Positions 1-8,682 of a DNA stretch of 64,000 nucleotides are shown piece after piece. How positions within the stretch are numbered: the first letter of the stretch is position 1; the number at the start of each line of letters is the position of its first letter. The notes under the pieces are model-generated. The model was not told the origin of the DNA. It saw only the letters and a program-made list of their open reading frames with translations, and did no database searches. The translations under genes were made by a program, and so were the position numbers. This DNA comes from UBA5448 sp045536965 (GTDB lineage Bacteria > Bacillota > Clostridia > Oscillospirales > SIG627), in the NCBI GenBank assembly GCA_045536965.1, contig JAZSON010000012.1, positions 236,138 through 300,137 of the forward strand. Direction: 5' to 3'.

Positions 1-185
1 ATGTTGACGATCTTGTTTTCGACCGTGCGCGCAGTCTTTTGGTCGGCACGCAGGAAAGCATCGCCGCCATCAGCGAAACACTTGGTTTTTGTGACCAATT
101 TTATTTTTCGCGCCGTTTCCGTCAGCGTTATCACCTTGCTCCGCGGGAATACCGCAACCGCGAATCGGCTTTATACGGCGTGTAG
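1..185 (+). CDS. AraC-family transcriptional regulator, C-terminal end (partial)
   Basis: The gene begins before the window; the frame starting at base 3 is open to a TAG at 183-185 and has no start codon here. The 60 visible residues are the second helix-turn-helix of an AraC/XylS DNA-binding domain: ESIAAISETLGFCDQFYFSR followed by RFRQRYHLAPREYR match the family pattern (IAxxxGFxxxxYFxRxFKxxxGxxPxxYR). Sensor domain and target are unseen. The downstream gene has its own promoter, so the two are probably not co-transcribed. Confidence 0.85.
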   Translation, partial: VDDLVFDRARSLLVGTQESIAAISETLGFCDQFYFSRRFRQRYHLAPREYRNRESALYGV

Positions 186-227
186 TCTTTCGGACAATTT
201 ATTTGTTTAAAAAGTGCGCTTTCCCCG

Positions 228-257
228 TTGACTTTATCCGCTGTCTTCCCCTATAAT
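228..257 (+). promoter_or_regulatory. sigma-A-type promoter for the SLH-like protein gene
   Basis: TTGACT at 228-233 and a perfect TATAAT at 252-257 are separated by 18 bases. Transcription would start near 264, about 40 bases before the ATG at 305. It lies between the stop of the AraC fragment and the next gene. Confidence 0.75.
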
Positions 258-304
258 AGTAAAAGGTTACTACGATGTTATTTTTATGCAAAAAGGAGTC
301 TATC

Positions 305-2530
305 ATGAAAGCCGCATCCAAATGGTCGCTTTGTTTGTTGTTTATCATCGGTTTTCTCTTCGGTTCGGCTGTTTTTTCCGGCGCCGGACTTGAGCTGGGT
401 ATATCCATGTCCATCACCCCCGAAAAGGATATGTATGAAGCGGGTGATGCCGTCCGTTTCAATACCGCCATTACAAACAATACCGATACAAATTATACCG
501 ATCTTACTCTCGTTTACTATTTACCCGCCCAAATTACTCCCGATGAGAGTTTTGAACAAACCATCTCCATCAAAACCCTCGGCGCGGGTCAAACCTTCCA
601 AGACTCCCGACTTGCCGGCATCATTGGTAATGACTCTTCTTCCAGCGTTTTATGGATCATCCTCGCAATTGTGTTATTGGCCGCGGCCGTCGTAGGTATA
701 TTCTTCTTTTTGCGCCGCAAAAAAGTGGCCGCTCCGCGCGTTTTAGCGTTCTTCCTTTTATGCGCCCTCTCTCTCTCACCCATCTCTCTGGCTGCAGAAG
801 CGGCATTTATTGCGCCTGAACGCACCTACGTTTCGGCAGAGACCGTCATGAGAAAACTGGGCGTCATACCCGCCACACTTTCCTCCTCGGATGCCATTCG
901 CAAAAGAGATCTTGCGCAGTCTCTGTTCGTTTTACTTAATGGTCATAACGATGCCTCTTCTTACGCAAACGAAGGTTATTTTTCCGATGTTCCCAAGTCC
1001 CATCCGCAAGCAGGCTATATCAACTTTGCAGGCGGTCTGGGTATCATGGAGTGGGAAGAAGACGAAGAAGGCAAAAAAACCTTCATTCCCACCGAAAGAA
1101 TGTCGATTCAGGACATTGCTCGTTGCTTTATGCGGCTTCTCTGCGGCGGTAACGGACGCGGTGAATTTACCCAAGAAAAAATCGATGCGCTGATCCAATC
1201 CAGCGGTCTTTCCACAGGCTTTGTTAAACTCAATATGCTGGCGACTCCCGCTTCTCTCGGTACCCTGTTTGTCAATCTTTTGACCATCACTCCGTCGGCG
1301 GCCGTGAAAAACGGCGCGTTTATCAACGTTTCAGATTCCTCGGATGCTTTTGCCTCCTACTGTCCCGCTTTTACCTGTGAAAACAGCGTCATCACCACCG
1401 AGGCAGAAGCCACCCAAACAGGCGTCCGTGTCATCACCGCACAAAAAACGGGCACTCCCGTCTATCTGCTCTCCAAAAACGGATTTTCATTCGCAGCCCC
1501 CCGCCCCGCGCTTCTCGCGGTCACGGCAGGCAAAATACAATACGGAGAAGACACTTCGCTCCCGATCTATGCCGCCCTCTACGAAAAATCCGAAATCCTC
1601 CCTTATTATGGCAATAAGCCCGCCATGAGCAAGCCAACCGACGAGGAAGAAAAAGAAGAAAAACCCAAAGATCCGCCCAAACAAGAGAATCCCACACCCG
1701 AGCCCGAAAATCCGTTGACCGAAATACTGACGGCAGCGATCGTTGTAGATTCGGATGACATGAGTGTCACCCTTGTCAGTTGCGGTGCCACCCTGTCCTT
1801 CAATTATCCCGATATGTACGGCGGGTATCGCCCCTTTGCAGGCGAGGTTGTCGTTGTCAACTATGTAGAAGATGAGCTCGTTTCCATCGAAAAACCGCAG
1901 GATCTTGTCGGGTGGGTCACTAAGGGAAGCGGTAAAACCGTCAAGGTCGATATGGATTCCCGTTCATTCCCTCTCTTTGACCTCGTAGCAGATACGCAAA
2001 ATGAAAACGAATTAAAACCCGCTTCATCTCTGCCGGAAGCCATCGAAAATAATAACGGTCGAGTATTTGCCGCCCTGTTCATCTATAATGAGAAAGTCAT
2101 TGCTTGGCTACCCGCCGAACTGGACGAACCCAATCTTTTGATTACCACCGTCAGCCGTCACGAGGAAACGGGAGAATTATCGTATCTATATGACGGATTG
2201 CCCTATATTTTGACCGATATTCCCTTCCCCGGAGAAGAAAGTGAAAAAACGGTCCCCACCATACTGTCTATTCAAAACAATACGGTCGTATTGGCAGAGC
2301 GTTTGCTCTCGATTACCGCCCAAGCCACCCTTGAAGATGACGGAAGCATCACCGCGGGCGAGCTGGTCTTTCTGCCTCAAAACATCCTTACAGGTCTTGC
2401 AGTGGAAAATTCTGCCGCAATGAACGGCGCGGAAGATCTTCTTACCCGTCTGGCAGAAGCCCCTGCTCAAGTCACCCTCTACTATCAAACGGACGGCAGA
2501 GAAAACACTTTGTTTGCCTTTTCTCTTTGA
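305..2530 (+). CDS. Exported SLH-like surface protein with internal membrane segments
   Basis: About 741 residues. ATG 305 is chosen because AAAGGAG sits just upstream and a typical signal peptide follows (residues 1-27). Residues 30-110 look like a small beta-sandwich of the CARDB/DUF11 sort. A membrane segment (115-137) ends in RRKK and is followed by a second hydrophobic stretch (145-166) that itself resembles a signal peptide. Residues about 195-300 resemble S-layer homology repeats (YFSDVPKSHPQAGYINFAGG, GIMEW, then an F-P-T-E-R-M segment). A Pro/Glu/Lys-rich linker (about 440-475) leads to a C-terminal region I do not recognise. Inferred role: cell-envelope protein. The double signal suggests an old fusion of two exported proteins. 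Function unknown. Confidence 0.75.
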   Translation: MKAASKWSLCLLFIIGFLFGSAVFSGAGLELGISMSITPEKDMYEAGDAVRFNTAITNNTDTNYTDLTLVYYLPAQITPDESFEQTISIKTLGAGQTFQDSRLAGIIGNDSSSSVLWIILAIVLLAAAVVGIFFFLRRKKVAAPRVLAFFLLCALSLSPISLAAEAAFIAPERTYVSAETVMRKLGVIPATLSSSDAIRKRDLAQSLFVLLNGHNDASSYANEGYFSDVPKSHPQAGYINFAGGLGIMEWEEDEEGKKTFIPTERMSIQDIARCFMRLLCGGNGRGEFTQEKIDALIQSSGLSTGFVKLNMLATPASLGTLFVNLLTITPSAAVKNGAFINVSDSSDAFASYCPAFTCENSVITTEAEATQTGVRVITAQKTGTPVYLLSKNGFSFAAPRPALLAVTAGKIQYGEDTSLPIYAALYEKSEILPYYGNKPAMSKPTDEEEKEEKPKDPPKQENPTPEPENPLTEILTAAIVVDSDDMSVTLVSCGATLSFNYPDMYGGYRPFAGEVVVVNYVEDELVSIEKPQDLVGWVTKGSGKTVKVDMDSRSFPLFDLVADTQNENELKPASSLPEAIENNNGRVFAALFIYNEKVIAWLPAELDEPNLLITTVSRHEETGELSYLYDGLPYILTDIPFPGEESEKTVPTILSIQNNTVVLAERLLSITAQATLEDDGSITAGELVFLPQNILTGLAVENSAAMNGAEDLLTRLAEAPAQVTLYYQTDGRENTLFAFSL

Positions 2531-2610
2531 TTTTTCGGCCACTTGTGAGATTTGTGCAAAAAAAACTGTAAAATCCGTTGAGTTGCACAAACAAAAACAG
2601 AAAAGAGTGC

Positions 2611-2639
2611 TTGATTATGCCGCCATCTTATGTTATAAT
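2611..2639 (+). promoter_or_regulatory. sigma-A-type promoter for the peptide-binding lipoprotein gene
   Basis: TTGATT at 2611-2616 and TATAAT at 2634-2639 with a 17-base spacer; the -10 box is preceded by TGT (extended -10). The start would be near 2646, giving a leader of about 90 bases. Confidence 0.75.
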
Positions 2640-2739
2640 ATTGATGTATGGGACAAAGTGCGCCCTTTTACCGCGCAAAAGTGGTGTTTTTACCGCATAA
2701 GCGGGTGAATACAGTCATAACACGGAGGTTTTGAATCCT

Positions 2740-4458
2740 ATGAAGAAAAAAATTGCATTATTGCTGGTGCTGATTATGCTCCTGATGACCGCAGTTTCTT
2801 GCGGTAGCATATCCGGAAAGGGTGCTATAATCCCTATGTACCTCACCTCGGCTCAATCGAATCTTGATCCTGCCGCTGTGATTTACGACAAGGATACCAT
2901 GCAATATTTGAGCCTTTTGTATGAAGGTCTTGTAACCATGACGGAAGACGGCGAGATCGAAGAAGGCATTGCCGAAGAATGGTACACCGAAGAAGAAGAC
3001 GGCGAGATTTGTGTCTATTTCCGTCTGCGCGAAACCCGTTGGAACGACAAAGTGCTCGTAACCGCCGACAACTTTGTGTACGCATGGCAACGCATTTTGA
3101 CGCCTTCGTTCCAAAGTCCTGCCGCTCCCTTGCTGTATGATATTAAAAATGCGAAAAAAGTAAAATCCGGTGAACTGACGGTTGCCGATCTCGGCGTTAC
3201 CGCAGTAGAAAACGGTCTGCTTCGCATTGTTTTGGAAAAAGACATCGAACTTTCCCTTCTTTTGGAGAACCTTGCTTCTCCCGCCCTTGGTCCCCTGCGC
3301 GATGATATCGTGGAAGGTTCTGCTGTTTGGTCTTCTTCCGCCGCCGCATTCTCCGCAAACGGTCCTTTTGCCGTGAAGCGTTTGACCTATAAAACCGCTG
3401 CAGGACAGCAAGAAGCTACCAGCCGTGATCCCGATGCCATTGTCACCGAGATCTGCCTGGAAAGAAATGCTTACTATTATTCCGAGTTGGATGAAGACAA
3501 CCCCGCCAAATATGTAACTCCCCACCGTTTGCTCACCGACTACGAAAACGCCGTAGCCGATGCCATGGAAAAATTTGAGTCGGGCGATATCTTCTATATC
3601 GGTTCTTTCACCAAAGATACTTACAATGCCGTAAAAGATGATGTTGTAACCGCGCCCCTTCTTTCGACCGGCACACTCTTCTTCAACTGCAAAAACGATC
3701 TTTTCTCCGACGCTTCAGTCAGAGCGGCTCTTAGCCAAGGTCTTGACCGCAACGCCATCGCAGAAATCGTCGGTTTGGGCGCCAAAGCCGCAACCGCCTT
3801 TGTGCCCGAAAGCGTGTTTGATGACAAAACCGAAGAAGATTCTTCTTTCCGTCAACACGGCGGCGCTCTCTACTCCTTCGACAGCACCGCTGCCAAAAAT
3901 GCTCTCAAAGGCAAAAACGGCAGCTTTGAAATCACCTACCGCAAAGCCAACGCAACCCACAAAGCTGTGGCTGAAGAAGTCGCGAAACAGTGGTCGAAAC
4001 TGGGCTTTGGCGTCAAAGCAAAAGCTTTGAGCAATGCTGATTACGAAGCCGCCCTTTCGACGGGTGCTTTTGATGTGTTGATGCTTGACTATCAGGGTCT
4101 TTCCTCTTCGGCATATTCTTTCCTCGCACCCTTTGCCCGCTATTACAGCGGTAACTCGGTAGATGTCCGCGGGGAACTTTTCACCCCCCATGTCACCGGT
4201 TATGAATCTGACAAATACGATGCAGCCGTAGATGCCGTTCTCAACGAAACCACCCGCAAAGCCCGCGCAGAAAAATTGCACGAGGTAGAAAAACTGCTCT
4301 GCAAAGATGCTCCCGCAATTGCACTTTATTTCAACTACAACGCCTATCTTGCCTCCGACCGTTTGGACGGTGTAACCACCGACGTATTCGGTTGCTTCGA
4401 TTTCAACGAAGTTGAGCTTGAAGGCTATGAAGAAGTTATTGAGGCTCTCGGCGAATAA
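2740..4458 (+). CDS. Oligopeptide ABC transporter substrate-binding lipoprotein (SBP_bac_5 family)
   Basis: About 572 residues. Start ATG 2740 has GGAGG 11 bases upstream; an in-frame TTG at 2731 is less likely. The N-terminus is a lipoprotein signal with the lipobox TAVSC, so Lgt (encoded at 54276-55235) would acylate it. The body follows the DppA/OppA pattern: an N-terminal segment with YEGLVTM, the VLTADNFVYAWQR-like region with RILTPSF, and later VRAALSQGLDRNAIAEIV, typical of extracellular solute-binding family 5. It would capture peptides outside the membrane. No permease or ATPase genes are adjacent, so it must work with a transporter encoded elsewhere. A strong terminator follows, so it is transcribed alone. 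Confidence 0.9.
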   Translation: MKKKIALLLVLIMLLMTAVSCGSISGKGAIIPMYLTSAQSNLDPAAVIYDKDTMQYLSLLYEGLVTMTEDGEIEEGIAEEWYTEEEDGEICVYFRLRETRWNDKVLVTADNFVYAWQRILTPSFQSPAAPLLYDIKNAKKVKSGELTVADLGVTAVENGLLRIVLEKDIELSLLLENLASPALGPLRDDIVEGSAVWSSSAAAFSANGPFAVKRLTYKTAAGQQEATSRDPDAIVTEICLERNAYYYSELDEDNPAKYVTPHRLLTDYENAVADAMEKFESGDIFYIGSFTKDTYNAVKDDVVTAPLLSTGTLFFNCKNDLFSDASVRAALSQGLDRNAIAEIVGLGAKAATAFVPESVFDDKTEEDSSFRQHGGALYSFDSTAAKNALKGKNGSFEITYRKANATHKAVAEEVAKQWSKLGFGVKAKALSNADYEAALSTGAFDVLMLDYQGLSSSAYSFLAPFARYYSGNSVDVRGELFTPHVTGYESDKYDAAVDAVLNETTRKARAEKLHEVEKLLCKDAPAIALYFNYNAYLASDRLDGVTTDVFGCFDFNEVELEGYEEVIEALGE

Positions 4459-4477
4459 TCATATTTTATAAAACAAC

Positions 4478-4510
4478 AACCCCTGTAATGTAAGAATTAC
4501 AGGGGTTTGT
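4478..4510 (+). terminator. Rho-independent terminator after the peptide-binding protein
   Basis: A perfect 12-base-pair stem (4478-4489 with 4496-4507) with a 6-base loop; the right arm runs into a short T-rich tail. It lies 20 bases after the stop at 4458 and just before the next ribosome-binding site. Confidence 0.8.
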
Positions 4511-4527
4511 TAAAAGCGGAGGACATT

Positions 4528-6564
4528 ATGAAAAAATGGTGGGAAAATCAACCCTTGACCATCTGCGCCGTGCAATGCAATCTCGGCGATGATGACTTTT
4601 GGGTTTTGGATGAATATGTTGGGAAATACGGCTTTAACACCGAGCAATGTCTGCACCTTTTTACCCGCGGGCATTTTGCCACCTATTCGGAAGAGAAGCA
4701 CGCCGAAAAATTAGATCAATATTTAGCGCGCGCCCACGAAAAAGGTCTCAAACAGATCTGTTATTACAACACGCACTGCCTTGAGGAAGCACACGCCCTG
4801 AAACATCCCGAATGGATCCAACGCATCAAAGACGGTTCTCCCTTGAAAGCCTATGGCGTGGGACAAATGGTTTGTGTAAATCCCAACGGAAGCTGGCACA
4901 AACAGTATATTAAAAACATTCGCGCGCTGTGCAGCCACGATATCGACGGTATTTTCCTCGACGGCCCCGTCATGCGAGAGGTCGGCTGTTATTGCGAGGT
5001 TTGTAAACGAGATTTTCTGGAGCGTTTCGGCCATCCCATCGAAGAAGCGACCCGTCTTGAACTCCAAACCATGCGGGTAGACAATGTCACCCGCCACATT
5101 CAGGAAACCAAAGAAGTAGTGGACGCATCGGGAAAAGACATTCTTTTATATATGAACAACTCGGCTCTCCGCGCCGATATTACGGGAAGCAATACCCGCA
5201 GGGTTGCACCCTATGTTGATATGCTCGGCGCAGAAGGTGGATTTTACCGCCCCACCCAAGGTGTAGCAACCTGGGCAATCACCGTCAAAAGCAAATTGCT
5301 TGAATCCATCGCAAACGGAAAACCTGTGGTCAACTTCTTTGCAGGCAACGAATCGGGCACCGCTTACTACATGCATACTGCGGCCGAAACCGTCATGACC
5401 TACGCCACCAGTTATGCCAACGGCGCCAATGTATGGTACGGTATCCACGGTTCTCCCTCCATGTTCAAGGACAGCGATGGAGCCAAGGCCGCCAAAGCCA
5501 TGAATAAGTTTATCTTGTCTCACACCGATTTATATCGCGCCTCAACCTCTACCGCCAAAGTTGCTTTAATGTGGAGTCAGGATACCGCTAACAACTACGG
5601 TTCCGGCTATGATGCCACCGATTTTACCGAAAAACAGGTAGTCACCGCCCGCGATAAAGGAGACCACTACGGCGAATTGATTGCATTTGCCGATATGCTC
5701 ATCCATAACCACGTTCAATTTGATGTCATTGACGATACCAATGTCGTCCACGACGAAATCCAAAAATACGATGTGATCATTTTACCGAACACCTCGTGTA
5801 TGTCCGAAGAAACAGCCCGAAAATTGGACGCTTTCGTACAAAAAGGCGGCACCTTGGTTGCCACTTACGATTCGGCTTGTTTTGATGAGAAGGGCGTTTG
5901 GCTCAAAGAGGCCCGTTTGGCGAAAACCTTTGGCCTTACAGGGACACCTACCCTCCAAACCTCACCCACCATCGGATATATGAAGGCAAACGGAAAAAAT
6001 GAATTAAACAAAAACATTTCCGCTCCTTTTCTTCCCAATCCTCGTCTGAATCTTGCTTGGTCGCTGGCCGAAGGTTCGGTTCCCCTTTTCGACTCTTACG
6101 CTCCCTTGCCGGGGCCCTATGTCAACTTGCCTGACAAAACCTATCCCGGCATCGTTTTAAATCGTCGCGGGAAAGGCCGCGCATACTATTTTGCAGGCAA
6201 TTTCGCCGACTTTGTTGCCAAAACATTCCCAACTGCCGACTATGCCAAAATCATAAATAACCTCGTTTTGAGCGCTTCCAAGTCGGTCGTCACTGTGGAT
6301 ACTTCGGGACTTGTGGAAGCGGTTCTGCGCCGCATCGACGATCGATATGTGCTGCATCTTGTCAACAAAACGGGCGCTATGACACGCCCCATCACCGAAA
6401 TCACCCCGCTTTACAACCTCAAAATTACCTTAAATCTTCCTGCCGCCGTCAACAAAATCAAACCTGTGCGCGGGGGGAAAATATCCAAGCTTGTTCAAAA
6501 GGGCAAAAAGGTTTCCTTTACGCTGGATAAGCTGGATGCCTACGAGGTCATGGATATTCGCTGA
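4528..6564 (+). CDS. Putative glycoside hydrolase, GHL6-like with beta-galactosidase-trimerisation-like domain
   Basis: About 678 residues, no signal peptide, so cytoplasmic. ATG 4528 is preceded by GCGGAGGA. Residues about 30-230 resemble the hypothetical glycosyl hydrolase 6 family, a (beta/alpha)8 barrel: a KQICYYNTHCLE segment, HPEW, and the strand DIDGIFLDGPV with an Asp in the catalytic-strand position, followed by paired Cys residues (CYCEVCKRDF). Residues about 340-480 look like the Rossmann-type trimerisation domain of GH42 enzymes (YDVIILPNTSCMSEE, FVQKGGTLVATYDS). A C-terminal beta domain ends the protein. The substrate is not predictable. The gene has no sugar transporter nearby; it follows the peptide-binding protein but a terminator lies between them. 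Confidence 0.7.
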   Translation: MKKWWENQPLTICAVQCNLGDDDFWVLDEYVGKYGFNTEQCLHLFTRGHFATYSEEKHAEKLDQYLARAHEKGLKQICYYNTHCLEEAHALKHPEWIQRIKDGSPLKAYGVGQMVCVNPNGSWHKQYIKNIRALCSHDIDGIFLDGPVMREVGCYCEVCKRDFLERFGHPIEEATRLELQTMRVDNVTRHIQETKEVVDASGKDILLYMNNSALRADITGSNTRRVAPYVDMLGAEGGFYRPTQGVATWAITVKSKLLESIANGKPVVNFFAGNESGTAYYMHTAAETVMTYATSYANGANVWYGIHGSPSMFKDSDGAKAAKAMNKFILSHTDLYRASTSTAKVALMWSQDTANNYGSGYDATDFTEKQVVTARDKGDHYGELIAFADMLIHNHVQFDVIDDTNVVHDEIQKYDVIILPNTSCMSEETARKLDAFVQKGGTLVATYDSACFDEKGVWLKEARLAKTFGLTGTPTLQTSPTIGYMKANGKNELNKNISAPFLPNPRLNLAWSLAEGSVPLFDSYAPLPGPYVNLPDKTYPGIVLNRRGKGRAYYFAGNFADFVAKTFPTADYAKIINNLVLSASKSVVTVDTSGLVEAVLRRIDDRYVLHLVNKTGAMTRPITEITPLYNLKITLNLPAAVNKIKPVRGGKISKLVQKGKKVSFTLDKLDAYEVMDIR

Positions 6565-6630
6565 ATACAAACGAAAGCGCTCCCTTAACAGGGGGTGCTT
6601 TTGAACTTTTACGAAAAGCACGGCAAAGAC

Positions 6631-6700
6631 GTGCATGTCATCAAGACGAAAGCAAAATGCAGCCTACGGCTGATGATATACCAAGCCTTGCGGCTTGGAT
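6631..6700. repeat. Small interspersed-type repeat with two hairpins
   Basis: The non-coding stretch after the glycosidase contains two short dyads: AGCC-TAC-GGCT (6661-6671) and CCAAGCC-TTGC-GGCTTGG (6681-6698), joined by GATGATATA. The preceding bases read GTGCATGTCATCAAGACG. From memory, similar hairpin-plus-GATGATATACC units are scattered between genes in Clostridia; only one copy is in this window, so the dispersed nature is inferred. The region 6565-6827 holds no gene. Confidence 0.4.
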
Positions 6701-6743
6701 AAAAAAGAAGGAACTTTTGATAAACAAAAGTTCCTTCTTTTTT
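6701..6743 (+). terminator. Strong bidirectional terminator after the putative glycosidase
   Basis: A perfect 19-base-pair stem (6701-6719 with 6725-6743) with a 5-base loop; arms are A-rich on the left and T-rich on the right, so it can end transcripts from either side. The converging GmrSD-like gene ends at 6828. Confidence 0.85.
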
Positions 6744-6770
6744 GAAGACTAACCCTAATTTTAATACAAA

Positions 6771-6820
6771 TGCACCCCCTTTTGAGATAAGGGGGTGCAA
6801 AGTCATTTTAGGGGGTGCAT
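6771..6820. repeat. Palindromic GGGGGTGCA repeats
   Basis: TGCACCCCCTT (6771-6781) and AAGGGGGTGCA (6789-6799) form an 11-base-pair hairpin with a 7-base loop, and a further direct copy GGGGGTGCAT lies at 6811-6820. A partial copy, AGGGGGTGC, occurs near 6589. They mark the boundary between the glycosidase side and the AT-rich islet. They could be a second terminator or an element-end scar; no evidence decides. Confidence 0.45.
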
Positions 6821-6827
6821 GCGATAT

Positions 6828-8459
6828 TTAATCCTCGTCAATAATGTCTTTCTCGGTCAACATCATTTCGGCTTTTAATGTGTTAACAATCACTTCCACC
6901 CTTTTCTTGAAGAAAATGGGGTAATTGTTATCCCAAACGCCAAACTCATCTAAATCACCAATAAGATGCGTTTTCATCGTATTAATTATTTCAGGATTAG
7001 AGTTATAATAAACCCCCATATATTCTTCAGGAGCTTTGGCTTTAATCTCACCTTTATTCAAATAACTATCAACAATTGTAATATTAGCAATATGATTCAC
7101 CATGTTTTCTTGTATCATGGGTTGTTCTTTCTTCATATATGCTCTTGGAAAAAAGTGATGATAGTTTTTACTGTTGCTCTGACTAAGCCAATCGTTGTCA
7201 ATAACTAATGTGTTGTTATTCTTGAAGGATCTAGGAGACCTTGAAACTAACAAGCAAAGTAGACCCTTAATCATAGCGTTACCCATTGAGAAGATGCCAT
7301 TGCGCTCAATAAAATCTGTGGTTACCTCCACTCCTTGTTCATACACCGGAGTTTTTCCGTTTAAGATAACATCCATTACATGCGTACAATCTTGGGCAAT
7401 TTTGCTTTCTAAACCATCCGAAAAACGATTGCTGATGGCACAACGCCAAAAGTAATCCTTTAAATATCGATTCTCCATATCTGTTGGCGCATTAGGATGT
7501 TTGTAGAAATAATATACATACGGAACAATTAAACCATCATATGGTATGAGTTTAGAAGCTTTAACCCCTAATGCACTCTTTAAATAATCAATTGCTCTAT
7601 CAAAAGCATCGTCAATATTGGGCCAAACACTAATAAAATCTTGCTTTGCAATTTGATTGAGAATTTGTTTTTTGCCACAAGAACCAGTGAGGCAAACCGA
7701 AATTGCTTGCAAGACAGAGGAATGAGGAATTGTTGAATATTCTGCTTCCTCCCACTTTAAGAGCTGTTCTTCTCTTTTTTCATATAGATCAAAGTTTTGC
7801 TGTTCATCATATGTTTTTGCGCACATGATTTCAAAAATGTCCAAGCTCTTACCAGTAATATTAATTCTAGTGAATATATCTGTAGCTACATCGAGATCTG
7901 CATCCGTTATCTCAATTGTAGGGAACTCATAAGTTTGAAAACTTTTTTGGTATTTGGATATTTTAGTGATTAGATCAGGATGGCTAGAGAATTTATTATA
8001 AATAATAAACGGATCTCCTGTCACTAATTCACTAACAGTAATGTACTCTAGCGGATCACGATCAGCAACATCCATTATAATTAACTGTTGGTCCTCCGGT
8101 GCAACCAGGTCGACATATAATTGAGAGTAATCATCCTTGTTCACCTTAAGACCACATATACTGACATAGATGCTAGTGACACGTTGTTGACCATCTAAAA
8201 CATAATAAACAGATTCGCCCGATTTGGCAGATGGCAAATCTAAGTTTCCAATCTTTTTAACAGAGCGTAATCTAGACTTTGTTTCCCAAAGAATAAACGA
8301 ACCGATAGGATATCCTTTTAGAATACTATCCAAAAGTTTAGCGGCATCTGCTTTCTTCCAAACAAAATTTCTCTGAAATTGAGGAATAAGAATGTTTCCA
8401 TTCTCGATTTTGGATTTCAATGAATCATATCTTAAATGAGATGGCTTAGATTGTAACAT
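6828..8459 (-). CDS. GmrSD-like defence protein (DUF262 + HNH/DUF1524)
   Basis: 543 residues. I chose ATG 8459 because GGAGGT lies 8 bases upstream; a GTG at 8498 is in the same frame but falls inside the promoter. The N-terminal part is a DUF262/ParB-like domain: IPQFQRNFVW at 25-34 and the nucleotide-site motif DGQQR at 89-93. The C-terminal part carries the DUF1524/HNH pattern: YHHFFP at 433-438 and NHIANITIV at 455-463. In GmrSD-type IV restriction, DUF262 uses NTP energy and DUF1524 cuts modified phage DNA; both are joined here in one chain, as in many single-chain homologues. Base use is clearly more AT-rich than in neighbours, which suggests transfer. It stands alone between a terminator and a tRNA gene. 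Confidence 0.85.
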   Translation of the reverse strand: MLQSKPSHLRYDSLKSKIENGNILIPQFQRNFVWKKADAAKLLDSILKGYPIGSFILWETKSRLRSVKKIGNLDLPSAKSGESVYYVLDGQQRVTSIYVSICGLKVNKDDYSQLYVDLVAPEDQQLIIMDVADRDPLEYITVSELVTGDPFIIYNKFSSHPDLITKISKYQKSFQTYEFPTIEITDADLDVATDIFTRINITGKSLDIFEIMCAKTYDEQQNFDLYEKREEQLLKWEEAEYSTIPHSSVLQAISVCLTGSCGKKQILNQIAKQDFISVWPNIDDAFDRAIDYLKSALGVKASKLIPYDGLIVPYVYYFYKHPNAPTDMENRYLKDYFWRCAISNRFSDGLESKIAQDCTHVMDVILNGKTPVYEQGVEVTTDFIERNGIFSMGNAMIKGLLCLLVSRSPRSFKNNNTLVIDNDWLSQSNSKNYHHFFPRAYMKKEQPMIQENMVNHIANITIVDSYLNKGEIKAKAPEEYMGVYYNSNPEIINTMKTHLIGDLDEFGVWDNNYPIFFKKRVEVIVNTLKAEMMLTEKDIIDED

Positions 8460-8488
8460 CTGTTGTACCTCCATAAGTTGTTTTTTTA

Positions 8489-8517
8489 ATTGTAACACAT
8501 TCGATGCACAATTTCAA
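8489..8517 (-). promoter_or_regulatory. sigma-A-type promoter of the GmrSD-like gene
   Basis: On the minus strand TTGAAA (8517-8512) and TACAAT (8494-8489) are exactly 17 bases apart. The start would be near 8482, about 23 bases before the ATG. The repeat array 8521-8611 begins 4 bases upstream of the -35 box. Confidence 0.75.
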
Positions 8518-8520
8518 TAA

Positions 8521-8611
8521 ATTAACGTTTATCGGCAATAATTCAACGATTACCCCTGTAAATCAACGATTATGGTTATAATTTAACGATTATCTGTGTT
8601 TTAACGATTTG
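8521..8611 (-). repeat. Five phased direct repeats (TAATCGTTRA-like) upstream of the GmrSD-like promoter
   Basis: On the + strand the core AACGAT (AACGTT in the first) occurs at 8524, 8545, 8565, 8585 and 8603, in the wider context TYAACGATTA. Spacings are 21, 20, 20 and 18 bases, about two helical turns, so all copies lie on one face of the DNA. The array directly abuts the -35 box of the GmrSD-like gene, which fits a cooperative operator or activator site. No regulator gene lies beside it. The remaining bases up to 8680 hold nothing I recognise. Confidence 0.75.
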
Positions 8612-8682
8612 AAATGGAATTAAATTGTCATTTTAGAGATTTCTCTCCCAAAAAGTTCTCTAAATACTGATTTTGGGTATAA

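Noticed and set aside
2514..2708. 64-residue frame between the SLH-like gene and the peptide-binding gene
   Set aside because: It starts within the preceding gene, spans the promoter at 2611-2639 and shows no family or ribosome-binding site.
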